NCBI RefSeq assembly: GCF_001435585.1
Contig: NZ_AZEC01000012.1
Coordinates: 24,478-88,477 of the forward strand
Length of the DNA: 64,000 nucleotides
Direction of reading: 5' to 3'
Source of the DNA: Schleiferilactobacillus perolens DSM 12744
Lineage (GTDB): Bacteria > Bacillota > Bacilli > Lactobacillales > Lactobacillaceae
Part shown: positions 1 to 7,870 of the stretch, one piece after another
Layout: every line of letters starts with the position of its first letter
How positions within the stretch are numbered: position 1 is the first letter of the stretch
The notes under the pieces: model-generated
Database searches by the model: none
What the model was told of the DNA's origin: nothing
What the model saw: only the letters and a program-made list of their open reading frames with translations
Translations under genes and position numbers: made by a program

Positions 1-443
1 AGCCAGTAACTGATCGGGAAGTTTCTGATGAACCGTTGCCGCAGCTTTTCGTCGTAAAAGACTTCCGCCACGAAGATCTTGATCACTTTACTATTCTGGC
101 GCAGATAATCAATGCGGTTCCACGCGATTCCGTTCAAAAAGTCGGCCAGGGTGGCATAGTGCGTGGACAGCTTACCTTGAACCAGATTTTCCACTGCCTG
201 GGGGAAAAGCGACTGGCTGACCGGATCGATAATCGCGTGGAGCAAGCCGCGCTTATTGGTGAAGGTACTGAAAATATTACCTTCCGCCACGCCGGCGCGT
301 TTGGCGATCTCTTTTGTGCTGGAATTAGCGTAGCCGTTCTCGGCAAAGACATCCACCGCCGCTGCGATAATGCTGATTTGTTTCGTGGTCATGCCCTGAA
401 GCATGCCGGTGTCGCGGAACAGCTGCAAGTCAGTTTCGGCCAT
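1..443 (-). CDS. TetR/AcrR family transcriptional regulator (C-terminus cut by window edge)
   Basis: Reading leftwards from the ATG at 443, the protein begins MAETDLQLF and then shows a TetR DNA-binding domain at about residues 18-65: 'KQISIIAAAVDVFAENGYANSSTKEIAKRAGVAEGN' is the helix-turn-helix region, given here only in outline (key residues FAENGY, TKEIA, GVAEGNIF). The remainder is the variable ligand-binding domain, which runs off the window. The gene overlaps the end of the upstream acyltransferase gene by 14 bases, so it is the last visible gene of a five-gene leftward operon and probably controls it. A fitting 16-bp palindrome lies at the operon promoter (3869-3884). The ligand is unknown; an acyl or lipid compound would suit the neighbours, which is inference. 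Confidence 0.9.
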   Translation of the reverse strand, partial: MAETDLQLFRDTGMLQGMTTKQISIIAAAVDVFAENGYANSSTKEIAKRAGVAEGNIFSTFTNKRGLLHAIIDPVSQSLFPQAVENLVQGKLSTHYATLADFLNGIAWNRIDYLRQNSKVIKIFVAEVFYDEKLRQRFIRNFPISYW

Positions 444-1314
444 GCTGCACCGCCAAACGGCCGGTCCACCCGGCAATATCTGCTGGAGAAAAATCATAGT
501 CTAACGGCCGCTGATACGCTTTTTCGTAGGCGGCTTTTTTCTGGGCATAATCCTGGGCTTCCATTCGCAGGCTGTCGTCCCGCGGGGAAAGACTGGTATC
601 CGGAAAAATCGGTGGCAGAATATGCAGCCGATATTGGGTTTCGTTGAATTGATCGGTCAACTGTTTGGGCATATCGGCGATCTCCACGAAACAGGAAATA
701 ATCGGCACCTGCAGCTGGGCCGCATAGAAGTAAGCCCCACGCTTAGGCGGACGGGGTTTGCGATAATTGAACCACATTTCCTGTTCAGGATAAATTAGGA
801 CCCGGGCACCGGCATCCAGCCGCTTTTTCAACATCTCCGGCAGCGTAATGCCTGCATAATGCAGGTCCTTGCTGATGGGAATTGTGTCGGCGTAGCGCAT
901 CAGATAACCCAGCCAGCCATCCATGAAGAAATTGGTGGCTTCGCTGATGATGTACAGCCGATGCATGCCCATGCCGCGGCGGACCAGCATGTTTTCAATG
1001 GGGCTGAAGTGATTGCTGGTGACAATGGCACCACCGGTGATTTTGGCCAGGTTTTCCTGACCATCAATGGGCATATCCCGGGTAATGATGCGGGCGGCCG
1101 CGTTCATGGCGGTACGGGCGGTCAAATTGTTCACCCGATAAGACCAAGTCTGCAGATTTTGAACATAATCCGCCAACAGCTGTTTTTCCTTAGTATTAGA
1201 GATGTTGGGATCATCGGTCTCCACTTTGCGATTGAATTGATCGGAAGCCACCGCTTTTTCAATATTCTCGATGACCGGGGCCCGATCACTGGGGGCAAAT
1301 AATTGGGCAATCAT
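430..1314 (-). CDS. PlsC-like 1-acyl-glycerol-3-phosphate acyltransferase family protein
   Basis: 294-residue protein of the lysophospholipid acyltransferase fold, which moves a fatty acyl group to a hydroxyl acceptor at the membrane. Motif I is seen at residues 100-107 as SNHFSPIE: the catalytic His102 is followed four residues later by Glu107 where the family normally has Asp. Motif III appears as YPEQEMW at 175-181. A family member with H-x4-E may use an unusual acceptor. The ATG at 1314 overlaps the stop of the preceding GT8 gene (ATGA), so translation is coupled. It forms an operon with two GT8 enzymes and a second acyltransferase, suggesting a glycolipid or acylated glycan product; the substrate cannot be read from sequence. 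Confidence 0.85.
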   Translation of the reverse strand: MIAQLFAPSDRAPVIENIEKAVASDQFNRKVETDDPNISNTKEKQLLADYVQNLQTWSYRVNNLTARTAMNAAARIITRDMPIDGQENLAKITGGAIVTSNHFSPIENMLVRRGMGMHRLYIISEATNFFMDGWLGYLMRYADTIPISKDLHYAGITLPEMLKKRLDAGARVLIYPEQEMWFNYRKPRPPKRGAYFYAAQLQVPIISCFVEIADMPKQLTDQFNETQYRLHILPPIFPDTSLSPRDDSLRMEAQDYAQKKAAYEKAYQRPLDYDFSPADIAGWTGRLAVQHGRN

Positions 1315-2267
1315 ACTGTCACTTCCTCAGTGGCTGCTTGAATCTCCCGAAAACTCGGGTGCTGCTTCGGGATATCACAGGCCAATTTTTCCAAATGCGC
1401 CAGCTTGGCTTCGTCGGTTTGGCGCTGGACGGCAGAATAACCGTCTCGGACGGCGGTCAGCTGCGCACAGATATCAAGATCTTGGGCCGCGTTCCAGAAG
1501 TAATCACCATAGGCGGCATCGGCGTAACGCCAAGGCTTGCGGAATAAATTGTAGTGGACCAAATGAGTCTCTTCCGCCGGGATTCCTGTCGCCCGGGCCT
1601 GCACATTCCAGTTGGCCGGCAGGTAAAGGATTCGGCCGTGACCCATGGCGTTTAAATAATCTTGATCCGGGGCAAGACTTTGAAAATGATACTTGTGCAG
1701 TAATGTTAAGAAATGCTGGCTGAACCGTTCCCGGCGCAGTGCCGCCAAGTTCATTAGCAACACACCAGAATTGATGTAGTCGTGGATCGGCACACCCACG
1801 GCCGCCTCAGCATAATGCCCCATGGCCGGATCGCTGCCCATGAAGGCATCGGATACGCCGCCAAAAAGATGATTACCCAAGTCGGTGCTGAAAAGATCAG
1901 CGATGTCGTCTTGCACCACCACATCGGCGTCCAAGTATAGTGCTTTATCGAACTGGGGAAACATATCGGCGATGAATAGCCGGAAGTAGATCGTGTAGGT
2001 GAAATAATCTCCCCGCAGCTTATTACTCTCGTCGTTGATTTGGTTTTCTAGCTTTTCGTCCATGGCCAGGAGTTCAATCGATACCTGATTGGTGGCCAGA
2101 GCTTTGAGGGCCGCCTGGTTTTCCGGTTGCAGGCCTTGGTGCAGAATGATGATCTGATAATGGTGGCGAGAGTGGGCGTGGTTAATCAGGGAATGAATGG
2201 CGACCGTCAAACAGGGGACATAAGCATCGTTAATGGAGAAGAAAATCGGTAACGTGGTTTCAGTCAT
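1311..2267 (-). CDS. Glycosyltransferase family 8 protein
   Basis: 318-residue GT8 enzyme, a retaining glycosyltransferase using UDP-glucose or UDP-galactose in related proteins. The nucleotide-sugar and metal site DxD is visible as YLDADVVV (Asp113, Asp115). A second GT8 hallmark, NSGVLLMNL, follows at about residue 165, and the C-terminal HYN..KPW motif is present. No signal peptide or membrane helix is seen, so it acts in the cytoplasm or on the membrane face. Stop and start overlap with the next gene (ATGA at 1311-1314), and the start overlaps the upstream GT8 gene by 8 bases. Family assignment is sure; the acceptor is unknown. Confidence 0.9.
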   Translation of the reverse strand: MTETTLPIFFSINDAYVPCLTVAIHSLINHAHSRHHYQIIILHQGLQPENQAALKALATNQVSIELLAMDEKLENQINDESNKLRGDYFTYTIYFRLFIADMFPQFDKALYLDADVVVQDDIADLFSTDLGNHLFGGVSDAFMGSDPAMGHYAEAAVGVPIHDYINSGVLLMNLAALRRERFSQHFLTLLHKYHFQSLAPDQDYLNAMGHGRILYLPANWNVQARATGIPAEETHLVHYNLFRKPWRYADAAYGDYFWNAAQDLDICAQLTAVRDGYSAVQRQTDEAKLAHLEKLACDIPKQHPSFREIQAATEEVTV

Positions 2268-3102
2268 GCAGATTGCTTCCTTTCAGTTGCGGGGCCAGGG
2301 CAGTGTATTCCTGTAAAATATCATCGTAGGCATGCACATGGAGAATTTGGTGCATGGCCTCTGGTTGCCAGGGCTTCACGGTTTGGGTATGGAATTTGGG
2401 AAATAAGTGCAGAGTCGTGCTGAAGTGCTGAAAAACGGTATTGGGTTTTAATGAATGCTGTTCGTTGTACCGGGTCGGCGCCAGCCGCTTCGTAGTGGCC
2501 AGCTTATTTAAGGCCGATTGATCCGGCATGAACATTTTTTTGGTTTGCATTCGCTGGCGGCAATCCGCAAACAAGCCCGTCCGTTTGATTTCCGGCATGT
2601 TCAATAACAGGACACCGGAATTCATGTAGTCGAAGGGGCGCCAGCGATGATGGAAGAACCATTTGCCATAGTGATCCAGAACGCCAACGAGTTGCGTGTG
2701 GGCCAGGGACTGCTGATAAAATGTTTGGCAGTCTTGGCGGCACAATACATCATTGTCCAAGTAAAGCAGCCGATCCGGCAGTTGCGGTACTTCGTCGGCA
2801 TACAGCCGCAACATACAGCCGGGCGTGAACCGGGTGGCCATATTGGCGACTGGCAGCTGTTGGTCAAACAGGTCGGTGATATCGATTTTAGTCACATCGC
2901 TGCCTGGTCGCTGCTGACTGACCAAATGATTCAAGAAGGCCGCCTGCTGGTCAGTTAAGGGCCGATACTGGTGATCGGCGACGGTCATCTCCGCCGTCAA
3001 AATGTAGACGTGCAACGGTGCCGAGACATTTTTTAACAAAGATAATAAGGACGTGAGCACCCCATCACCGATGCGCGCATCACCAGAATAGAGAATATTC
3101 AA
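2260..3102 (-). CDS. Glycosyltransferase family 8 protein (second copy)
   Basis: 280-residue GT8 enzyme, only distantly similar to its neighbour at 1311-2267. It shows the DxD site as YLDNDVL (Asp116, Asp118), the MNSGVLLLNM motif near residue 160 and a KPW motif close to the C-terminus. The two GT8 enzymes probably add successive sugars to the same acceptor, since they are translationally coupled and lie between two acyltransferases. The start ATG at 3102 overlaps the stop of the upstream acyltransferase gene by 4 bases. Substrate and product are not deducible. Confidence 0.88.
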   Translation of the reverse strand: MNILYSGDARIGDGVLTSLLSLLKNVSAPLHVYILTAEMTVADHQYRPLTDQQAAFLNHLVSQQRPGSDVTKIDITDLFDQQLPVANMATRFTPGCMLRLYADEVPQLPDRLLYLDNDVLCRQDCQTFYQQSLAHTQLVGVLDHYGKWFFHHRWRPFDYMNSGVLLLNMPEIKRTGLFADCRQRMQTKKMFMPDQSALNKLATTKRLAPTRYNEQHSLKPNTVFQHFSTTLHLFPKFHTQTVKPWQPEAMHQILHVHAYDDILQEYTALAPQLKGSNLHD

Positions 3103-3845
3103 GATGTCACCCGCTTTCGATAATCAATATAGGCATACGTACTGAACTGCGCCGCGCGCTTCACCATTTGACCATGAACAGTATCGGCCAATTGCTGCTG
3201 AGCTTGGCGGGTGGACAGAGTAGAATCGGGCCAAAACGGGCCATCCAGATAAACTGTGATCTTCGGCTTTGTCCCCAGCCGCCGCGCTTGATACGTACTG
3301 GTCATCGCGAAACTGGGCACCTGTAAGGTCACCGGATAATGAAAAGCTGCGCGGCTGAACGGTCGAATTTGTGTGTCATACGGCCACACATGGGCTTCGG
3401 GATAAATCGTCACTGGTTCGCCAGCCTGAATACAGGCTGTGACGGTTTGCAAGAATGCAGGCATTCGGTGCAAATCCGGCGGCACCACCAATGCACCACC
3501 GGCCTGAATATACGGACCGATGATCGGTACCTGTAAATTGGCTACATTGGCGATCGTTTTCGCTGGAACGCCCTTGGCCAGCAGCATGGGTAAAAAGGCA
3601 TCCCCCATGGGTTGGGTGTGATTGCCATAAAGAAAGTAGCCCTGCCCCCGATAAGGGTCTAAGACCTGTTCATTTTGTACGCGCACATGTAGTGCTCCCC
3701 GACAAAGCAACTCCGCAAATGCCTTGGCTGCCGCATACACGGTCGGGTTGTATTCCCGCGATAACGCCCGCGGATCCGGCGTGTCGACTGGAGGCAGTGC
3801 CACCATGTCTTGGGTATAAGAATCAAAGTATTGCACTCTCGCCAT
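3099..3845 (-). CDS. PlsC-like acyltransferase, first gene of the acyltransferase-GT8 operon
   Basis: 248-residue member of the lysophospholipid acyltransferase superfamily. Motif I is GNHTQPMGD at residues 74-82, where His76 is five rather than four residues away from Asp82; motif III is YPEAHVWPY at about 150. The shared pattern YPE-x3-W-x(2)-Y-RP is also found in the other acyltransferase of this operon, so the two are paralogues. A GGGAGGA ribosome site (3858-3864) stands 12 bases before the ATG at 3845. The promoter with a TetR-type operator is just upstream. The enzyme probably acts on a membrane lipid or glycolipid; this is inferred from family and context. Confidence 0.85.
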   Translation of the reverse strand: MARVQYFDSYTQDMVALPPVDTPDPRALSREYNPTVYAAAKAFAELLCRGALHVRVQNEQVLDPYRGQGYFLYGNHTQPMGDAFLPMLLAKGVPAKTIANVANLQVPIIGPYIQAGGALVVPPDLHRMPAFLQTVTACIQAGEPVTIYPEAHVWPYDTQIRPFSRAAFHYPVTLQVPSFAMTSTYQARRLGTKPKITVYLDGPFWPDSTLSTRQAQQQLADTVHGQMVKRAAQFSTYAYIDYRKRVTS

Positions 3846-3868
3846 GCGTTAACACATCCTCCCACATT

Positions 3869-3905
3869 TTGAGTGAGCACTCAATCAAGGCTCACTTCCA
3901 GTATA
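3869..3905 (-). promoter_or_regulatory. Promoter with TetR-type operator of the acyltransferase-GT8 operon
   Basis: A near-perfect palindrome TTGAGTG-AG-CACTCAA lies at 3869-3884, of the size and form typical of TetR-family operators. On the minus strand a TATACT hexamer (3900-3905) precedes it, so the operator would sit over the first transcribed bases and block the polymerase. No good -35 hexamer is visible. The last visible gene of the operon encodes a TetR protein, the likely ligand of this site. Confidence 0.65.
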
Positions 3906-4006
3906 CACTAGTTTTCTGAAAATGGCGTGGATTTGGGGAAGAAAAGGGTGAAAAGAAACAGGTGCCTTTTTTGGAGTGTCATGGTGACGAAAAGCTTCGA
4001 TTATTC

Positions 4007-4035
4007 TTGACATTATATTATATCTCATATAGTAT
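4007..4035 (+). promoter_or_regulatory. Sigma-A promoter of the PadR-DUF1700-DUF4097 operon
   Basis: TTGACA at 4007-4012, a 17-base spacer and TAGTAT at 4030-4035 form a near-consensus promoter. The spacer contains the palindrome TATAT-CTC-ATATA (4019-4031 region), a plausible site for the PadR protein encoded directly downstream. Confidence 0.75.
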
Positions 4036-4056
4036 TGCACCGTAAGTAAGAAGGAG

Positions 4057-4419
4057 GTGGGTGCGACGAGTATCCAAGTCAGCAGTGAACTGCTGGACGG
4101 TATGGTCCTGGCGCTGATTCGGCAAGAGGACATGTACGGCTACATTATTACGAATCGCATTGCCAGCGCCGTCCCGATTTCAATCTCCACCATGTATCCG
4201 GTTCTGCGCCGGTTGCAAAAAGCGGGGTTGCTGGATACCTACGATAAATCTTATCAAGGCCGCAACCGCCGCTACTATCGAATTACCCCAGCGGGAGAAA
4301 AAGCGTTAACGACCATATTAGGGGATTGGCAAGAGTATAAAACCAGCATTGATGGTATTTTAAGTCCCACTGGTACTGCATTTTTGCCGGGGAAGGAGTC
4401 CAACAATCATGACGATTGA
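4057..4419 (+). CDS. PadR family transcriptional regulator
   Basis: About 120 residues with a PadR winged helix: LLDGMVLALI, then MYGYIITNRI, the recognition region SISTMYPVLRRLQKAGLL and the wing with GRNRRYYRITPAG. PadR proteins are dimeric repressors, often of the operon they head. The start is odd: the GTG at 4057 overlaps the AAGGAGG ribosome site (4051-4057), and the next in-frame ATG (4102) would cut into the first helix. A non-AUG start about 4063-4069 would have ideal spacing. The gene overlaps the DUF1700 gene by 11 bases, forming the common PadR-DUF1700-DUF4097 envelope-stress type module. Confidence 0.85.
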   Translation: MGATSIQVSSELLDGMVLALIRQEDMYGYIITNRIASAVPISISTMYPVLRRLQKAGLLDTYDKSYQGRNRRYYRITPAGEKALTTILGDWQEYKTSIDGILSPTGTAFLPGKESNNHDD

Positions 4420-5047
4420 TCAATATTTTATTGCATTAGAACAAGCGCTCAGCCCCATGCAGCCGGATGACCGGGCCAGTGCGTTGGATTACTATCGAGA
4501 ATATGTTGAGGATGCCGGACTCACCGATAGTACGTTGGTGATTCAGCGGCTGGGCACGCCTAAACAGTTGGCCGCCCATTTGTTGGCGGATAAATCCATC
4601 GAAGAAGCAGCGGAACCCGTGACCGCGCCCAAACGGCGATATCAAAAGAATGCCCATATGGTGTGGCTCATCGTCTTAGCCGTATTATCGGCACCATTAT
4701 CCTTACCTTTGGTGATTATTGTAGCGGTCCTTTTACTCTCCGGCCTGTTAATCCTGGCTTCGACAGCCTTTACCGCCATCGTGGCAGTGGGTGCTCTGAT
4801 TTTGACGGGGGCCGGTGTGGGTCTGGCCGGCCTTTATATCGGAATCAGCCTCCTGTGGGCCAATTACTTTATGGCTCTCACTTACATCGGATTCGGTTTG
4901 GCCGGGGTTGGGCTTGCTCTACTGCTGTTTCCCTTCTGCCGCCAGCTTACCCGCGCATCTGCGCACGTAATCGGCGGTTTTGCCACGTTTATTTACCGCA
5001 AAATCACGTTCCAGCACAAACCAGTTGAAGGCGGTGGCGCAGCATGA
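4409..5047 (+). CDS. DUF1700 family membrane protein
   Basis: 212 residues. The N-terminal cytoplasmic part (about 1-75) has the DUF1700 pattern: MTIDQYFIALEQAL, DYYREYVEDAG and a segment RLGTPKQLAAHLLAD. It is followed by four or five hydrophobic helices between about residues 84 and 185. Proteins of this family are encoded beside PadR regulators and DUF4097 proteins and are thought to act in envelope homeostasis; the molecular role is not established. The gene is coupled to both neighbours by short overlaps, so all three act together. Confidence 0.85.
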   Translation: MTIDQYFIALEQALSPMQPDDRASALDYYREYVEDAGLTDSTLVIQRLGTPKQLAAHLLADKSIEEAAEPVTAPKRRYQKNAHMVWLIVLAVLSAPLSLPLVIIVAVLLLSGLLILASTAFTAIVAVGALILTGAGVGLAGLYIGISLLWANYFMALTYIGFGLAGVGLALLLFPFCRQLTRASAHVIGGFATFIYRKITFQHKPVEGGGAA

Positions 5048-5916
5048 AGAAATTGATGAAAACAGGACTGCTCTTCTTGATTATTGGCGCCATCCTGGCA
5101 GGCATCGGGATCGCCCACGGCGGGTTGCGCAGCGTCGCTTTTGGCAGTAATGGTCAGCCCGAAATCAACACCACCGGCAAACAGGTGCGGACGGTGGGGG
5201 CGTTCACCAAGATTTCTGCCGACCTGGCCGCTGGGGACATCACGATTCAAACAGGTGAAAAGTTCCAGGTGGAAACAGCTGGGCATAACCGTCAGGACTT
5301 CACGGCCACGGTGCGGGGCGGCGAGTTGACCATTCGCCAACCCCACAACCGCACACCGCTCATTGGTATCTTTTCTTGGAATACCAATCAACGAATTATC
5401 ATCACCGTACCGCGAAAGACGAAGCTCAGCGACATCACTGTGCATAGTCAGGACGGCGACGTGCATTTGGTGGATCAAAACACGCAGCATCTCACGATTG
5501 CCACCAGTGACGGCGACACGGTTCTGGATCGCGTTCAAGCCTCGGCTCGGGCCACGCTGAAAAATAGCGATGGCGATATGACGATGCGCAATAGCCTGCT
5601 GAGTCAGGCAACCATCACGGCCAGCGATGGGGATGTTGACCTGCAGCATACGACCATTGATCACGGGACAGCCAACTTGTCCGACGGGGACTTCACGGCG
5701 AACAGCAGCACTTTCCAACACATGGTCAAAGTCAGCAATTCTGATGGGGACAACACGGTGAGCGGCGCGAACCGGCAGGACGGGTATACAGTTCAAGGCG
5801 GCGATGACAATGCGTTGTTTGGCCAGCACAAAGAAAATGGCACTCTGACGCACAACACGTCCGCTGTGAACCATCTTTATTTACACACTTCTGATGGCGA
5901 TAATGTCGTTCACTGA
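5044..5916 (+). CDS. DUF4097 family beta-strand repeat protein
   Basis: 290 residues with one N-terminal membrane helix (about residues 5-25), then a long beta-strand repeat domain. The repeat unit carries SDGD (SDGDTVLD, SDGDMTMR, SDGDVDLQ, SDGDFTAN, SDGDNTV, SDGDNVV), as expected of a right-handed beta-helix or adhesin-like DUF4097 fold. The helix places the repeat domain outside the membrane or on its surface. It is the last gene of the PadR operon, overlaps DUF1700 by 4 bases and is followed by a strong terminator. Function is unknown beyond family context. Confidence 0.85.
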   Translation: MKKLMKTGLLFLIIGAILAGIGIAHGGLRSVAFGSNGQPEINTTGKQVRTVGAFTKISADLAAGDITIQTGEKFQVETAGHNRQDFTATVRGGELTIRQPHNRTPLIGIFSWNTNQRIIITVPRKTKLSDITVHSQDGDVHLVDQNTQHLTIATSDGDTVLDRVQASARATLKNSDGDMTMRNSLLSQATITASDGDVDLQHTTIDHGTANLSDGDFTANSSTFQHMVKVSNSDGDNTVSGANRQDGYTVQGGDDNALFGQHKENGTLTHNTSAVNHLYLHTSDGDNVVH

Positions 5917-5940
5917 GTCAATCAAAAAACCACGAAAAAC

Positions 5941-5972
5941 GTCTTCTCCCATCTGCAGAGAAGACTTTTTTT
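5941..5972 (+). terminator. Rho-independent terminator after the DUF4097 gene
   Basis: An 8-bp perfect stem GTCTTCTC / GAGAAGAC (5941-5948 and 5958-5965) is followed by seven T residues. Confidence 0.9.
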
Positions 5973-6044
5973 ACCTTCGAATAAAAATTTTCGTGACTGC
6001 CAGCGAGAAGGAATAATTCAAAAACTTCGTCCCCACCCAAAAAT

Positions 6045-6081
6045 CGTCTATACTGACAGCAAGAAGCAGTCGGTATAGACG
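6045..6081 (+). promoter_or_regulatory. Inverted repeat over the Nudix gene -10 and leader
   Basis: Arms CGTCTATACTGAC (6045-6057) and GTCGGTATAGACG (6069-6081) match at 12 of 13 positions, with the remaining pair a G-U wobble in RNA, around an 11-base loop. The left arm contains TATACT, a candidate -10 hexamer. The repeat ends five bases before the ribosome site. It may be an operator or a leader hairpin; the sequence does not decide. Confidence 0.5.
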
Positions 6082-6101
6082 ATCGGAAAGAAGGTTTGAA
6101 T

Positions 6102-6560
6102 TTGCCAACACGGGGCGCGTTTGGTGTGATTTTGAATGACACCGGCCAAGTATTACTGGTCCGGCGGCGAGATTTTCCATTGTGGGATTTACCTGGTGGT
6201 ACTTTGCAGGAAAACGAGCTGCCAGAGATTGGTGTGCGCCGGGAAGTCCGGGAAGAAACTGGACTCAACGTGACCATTGATCACCTGGTGGGGACGTATT
6301 TTCGGTTGTTGCACGAAGACGAACAGTCGATTTTTGTCGTCACGATCCAGGGTGGTCAAATGGTGCGCAGCGGACCGGAAACAAAGGAGCTGGCGTATTT
6401 TGCGCCGACTGCGTTACCCAAGAATATGGTGGCACTGCGTCCCCAGCAAATCGCCGATGCCTTGGCGGGTAAACATGACTTGCATCCGATCATCGAGGAG
6501 AACCGTTGGGCTTTTCGGGCAGAAAAGATCCTTCAAAAACTTCAGCGAAATCGGTATTGA
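6102..6560 (+). CDS. Nudix hydrolase
   Basis: About 152 residues. The complete Nudix box GX5EX7REUXEEXGU is visible (G in GTLQENE, then REVREETGL), so the protein should hydrolyse a nucleoside diphosphate linked to another group with Mg2+. The preceding PLWDLPGG is typical. The start is a TTG: the one at 6102 lies eight bases after the GAAAGAAGG ribosome site; the in-frame TTG at 6096 is too close. The gene stands alone between a terminator and the convergent proA gene. Substrate unknown; mutT-like sanitation is possible but not shown. Confidence 0.85.
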   Translation: MPTRGAFGVILNDTGQVLLVRRRDFPLWDLPGGTLQENELPEIGVRREVREETGLNVTIDHLVGTYFRLLHEDEQSIFVVTIQGGQMVRSGPETKELAYFAPTALPKNMVALRPQQIADALAGKHDLHPIIEENRWAFRAEKILQKLQRNRY

Positions 6561-6613
6561 TCGCCAGGAACATGCTCATCGTAAAACCAAATGCTTCATT
6601 GACGGGTGGCAGA

Positions 6614-7870
6614 TTAAGCCCGTACTTGCCCGTCTCCCCGGATCTCATACTTAGTTGTCGTCAGCTGCGCCAGTCCCATCGGTCCCCGCGCATGCAGTTT
6701 CTGCGTACTAATCCCGATCTCCGCACCAAACCCAAACTCAAACCCATCCGTAAACCGGGTGGACGCATTCACGTAAACACACGCCGCATCAATCCGCTGT
6801 AAGAAACGCTGACTGGCGGCATAGTCATTCGTAATGATCGCTTCAGAATGCTTCGTGTTGTGCGTGTTAATGTGATGGATCGCGTCGTCCAAAGAATCCA
6901 CGACCTTCACCGCCATGATCAAATCATTGTATTCTGTATCCCAATCTGTCGCGGTAGCCGCCACCATATCCGGTACGATCGCCCGGGTCCGCTCGTCGCC
7001 GCGAAGTTCGACGCCATGGGCGCGCAAAGCTTTTGCCAACACCGGCAAATATTCCTTGGCAACATCCTGGTGAATCAACAGTTTCTCGGCGGCGTTGCAC
7101 ACTGACGGCCGCTGCACTTTAGCATTGACCACGATATTCTCAGCCATCTGCAAGTCCGCCGCCTTGTCCACATAAATATGACAGTTGCCGGCACCAGTTT
7201 CGATCACCGGCACAGTGGCATTTTGTACGACCGCTTGGATCAACCGGGCACTGCCCCGGGGAATCAAGACATCCACGTAGCCGTTTAGGCGCATCAGGGC
7301 TTGGGAGGAGGCGTGACTGGTATCGGTTATTAATTGCACAGCGGCAACGGGCAAGTCTTGGGCTTTGAGGACATCTTGGAGAATGTTTGCCAGTGCCGTA
7401 TTGCTGCGGATGGCTTCCTTGCCACCGCGCAAGATTACGGCGTTACCGCTTTTGAAGGTTAAACCGGCCGCATCCACGGTGACGTTGGGCCGGGCTTCAT
7501 AAATAATTGCCACGACCCCCAACGGCACCCGCTGTTGGACAATGTTCAACCCTGCAGCAGTGGTCCAACCCTTGTCAATTTGATCAGTCGGATCTGGCAA
7601 TCCAGCCACTTGGCGCAACCCATTGGCCATGTCGGTAATCCGCGCCGGCGTCAATTTCAACCGATCCACAAATTTCTTTGGTAAATCCTGGGCGTGGGCC
7701 AAGTCGGCCTGATTGGCGGCCGTGATCATATCCGTTTGGGCAATTAAGGCATCCGCCATGGCCTGTAAGACCGCATTCTTCTTCACGCTCGATAACTGCG
7801 CCAATACGCCGGCGGCGTCTTGCGCGGCCTGGCCCATGGTGGTTAAATCGATACTTTCGTGTGTCATCAT
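6614..7870 (-). CDS. proA: Gamma-glutamyl phosphate reductase
   Basis: About 418 residues, the usual length for ProA. It reduces gamma-glutamyl phosphate to glutamate semialdehyde with NADPH, the second step of proline synthesis. The aldehyde dehydrogenase fold is clear, with the nucleophile region VQRPSVCNAAEKLL carrying the catalytic Cys, and LILRGGKEA for cofactor binding. The start is ATG at 7870 (or the adjacent ATG at 7867), overlapping the proB stop as ATGATGA, with AAGGAG (7882-7887) upstream; the earlier in-frame codons belong to the proB end. Cotranscribed with proB under a proline T-box. Confidence 0.96.
   Translation of the reverse strand: MMTHESIDLTTMGQAAQDAAGVLAQLSSVKKNAVLQAMADALIAQTDMITAANQADLAHAQDLPKKFVDRLKLTPARITDMANGLRQVAGLPDPTDQIDKGWTTAAGLNIVQQRVPLGVVAIIYEARPNVTVDAAGLTFKSGNAVILRGGKEAIRSNTALANILQDVLKAQDLPVAAVQLITDTSHASSQALMRLNGYVDVLIPRGSARLIQAVVQNATVPVIETGAGNCHIYVDKAADLQMAENIVVNAKVQRPSVCNAAEKLLIHQDVAKEYLPVLAKALRAHGVELRGDERTRAIVPDMVAATATDWDTEYNDLIMAVKVVDSLDDAIHHINTHNTKHSEAIITNDYAASQRFLQRIDAACVYVNASTRFTDGFEFGFGAEIGISTQKLHARGPMGLAQLTTTKYEIRGDGQVRA

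Noticed and set aside
4993..5874. 293-codon frame opposite the DUF4097 gene
   Set aside because: Arises from the repeated SDGD codons read backwards; the forward frame has operon context and family motifs.
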